From the NCBI GenBank assembly GCA_030620925.1, contig JAUXIQ010000178.1:1-5121 (forward strand): a stretch of 5,121 nucleotides of DNA, read 5' to 3'. Below the pieces are notes generated by a model. That model did no database searches, was not told where the DNA came from, and saw only the letters and a list, made by a program, of their open reading frames with translations. Origin of the DNA: JAUXIQ01 sp030620925 [NCBI: Nitrospinota bacterium] (GTDB taxonomy: Bacteria; JAUXIQ01). Positions 5,105-5,121 of the stretch are shown in pieces (the first letter of the stretch is position 1; every line of letters starts with the position of its first letter). The position numbers and the translations under genes were made by a program.

Positions 5105-5121
5105 GTTGTGTCTTTGTGGTC

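Larger units (their letters stand above)
4850..5121. other. Gene-free tail after the thiolase
   Basis: No coding frame with a credible start is visible on either strand. The stretch holds a 9-bp stem hairpin, the strong terminator, a perfect palindrome TGCTCGAGCA (4961-4970) and the compound palindromic repeat that runs almost to the window edge. Confidence 0.7.

Overview
The window is bacterial DNA with compact genes, strong Shine-Dalgarno sites, sigma70-like promoters and a textbook intrinsic terminator. The gene content (an AMP-forming acyl-CoA synthetase, an SCP-x-type thiolase, a class II HDAC-like deacetylase and an alpha/beta hydrolase) suggests an organism rich in acyl-CoA metabolism. 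Dehalococcoidia/Chloroflexota or Desulfobacterota-type anaerobes would fit, but the sequence alone does not fix the taxon. I see no phage, IS or CRISPR signature.

Layout. A leftward cluster occupies 1-3061, transcribed right to left. It runs: HDAC-family deacetylase (3061-1931), acyl-CoA synthetase (1893-352), and the N-terminal 93 codons of an alpha/beta hydrolase (280-1, cut by the window edge). The gaps are 37 and 71 bp with no terminator between genes, so this looks like one operon. A possible 40-codon ORF (368-246) bridges the last gap. A 582-bp divergent intergenic region (3062-3643) follows. It holds a candidate leftward promoter, a palindrome and a larger dyad near the HDAC gene, then an AT-rich stretch with four 9-11-bp tandem repeats and two overlapping-style sigma70 promoters facing rightward. 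The rightward thiolase gene (3644-4849) is apparently a single-gene unit, closed by a perfect 14-bp-stem UUCG terminator (4900-4939). The last 120 bp carry a compound palindromic repeat (about 4999-5104) of REP/MITE-like architecture.

How the genes may work together. The synthetase activates a carboxylic acid to its CoA thioester and the thiolase makes or cleaves a 3-ketoacyl-CoA; the hydrolase may release or process an ester or thioester. The deacetylase is the most suggestive partner. The synthetase ends in a P-x4-G-K motif, the kind of site whose lysine is acylated to switch off acyl-CoA synthetases in other bacteria, and HDAC-type deacetylases (AcuC, LdaA) are known to reverse this. The co-transcribed pair may therefore be a self-contained reactivation switch. 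That is inference from context and motifs, not shown directly.
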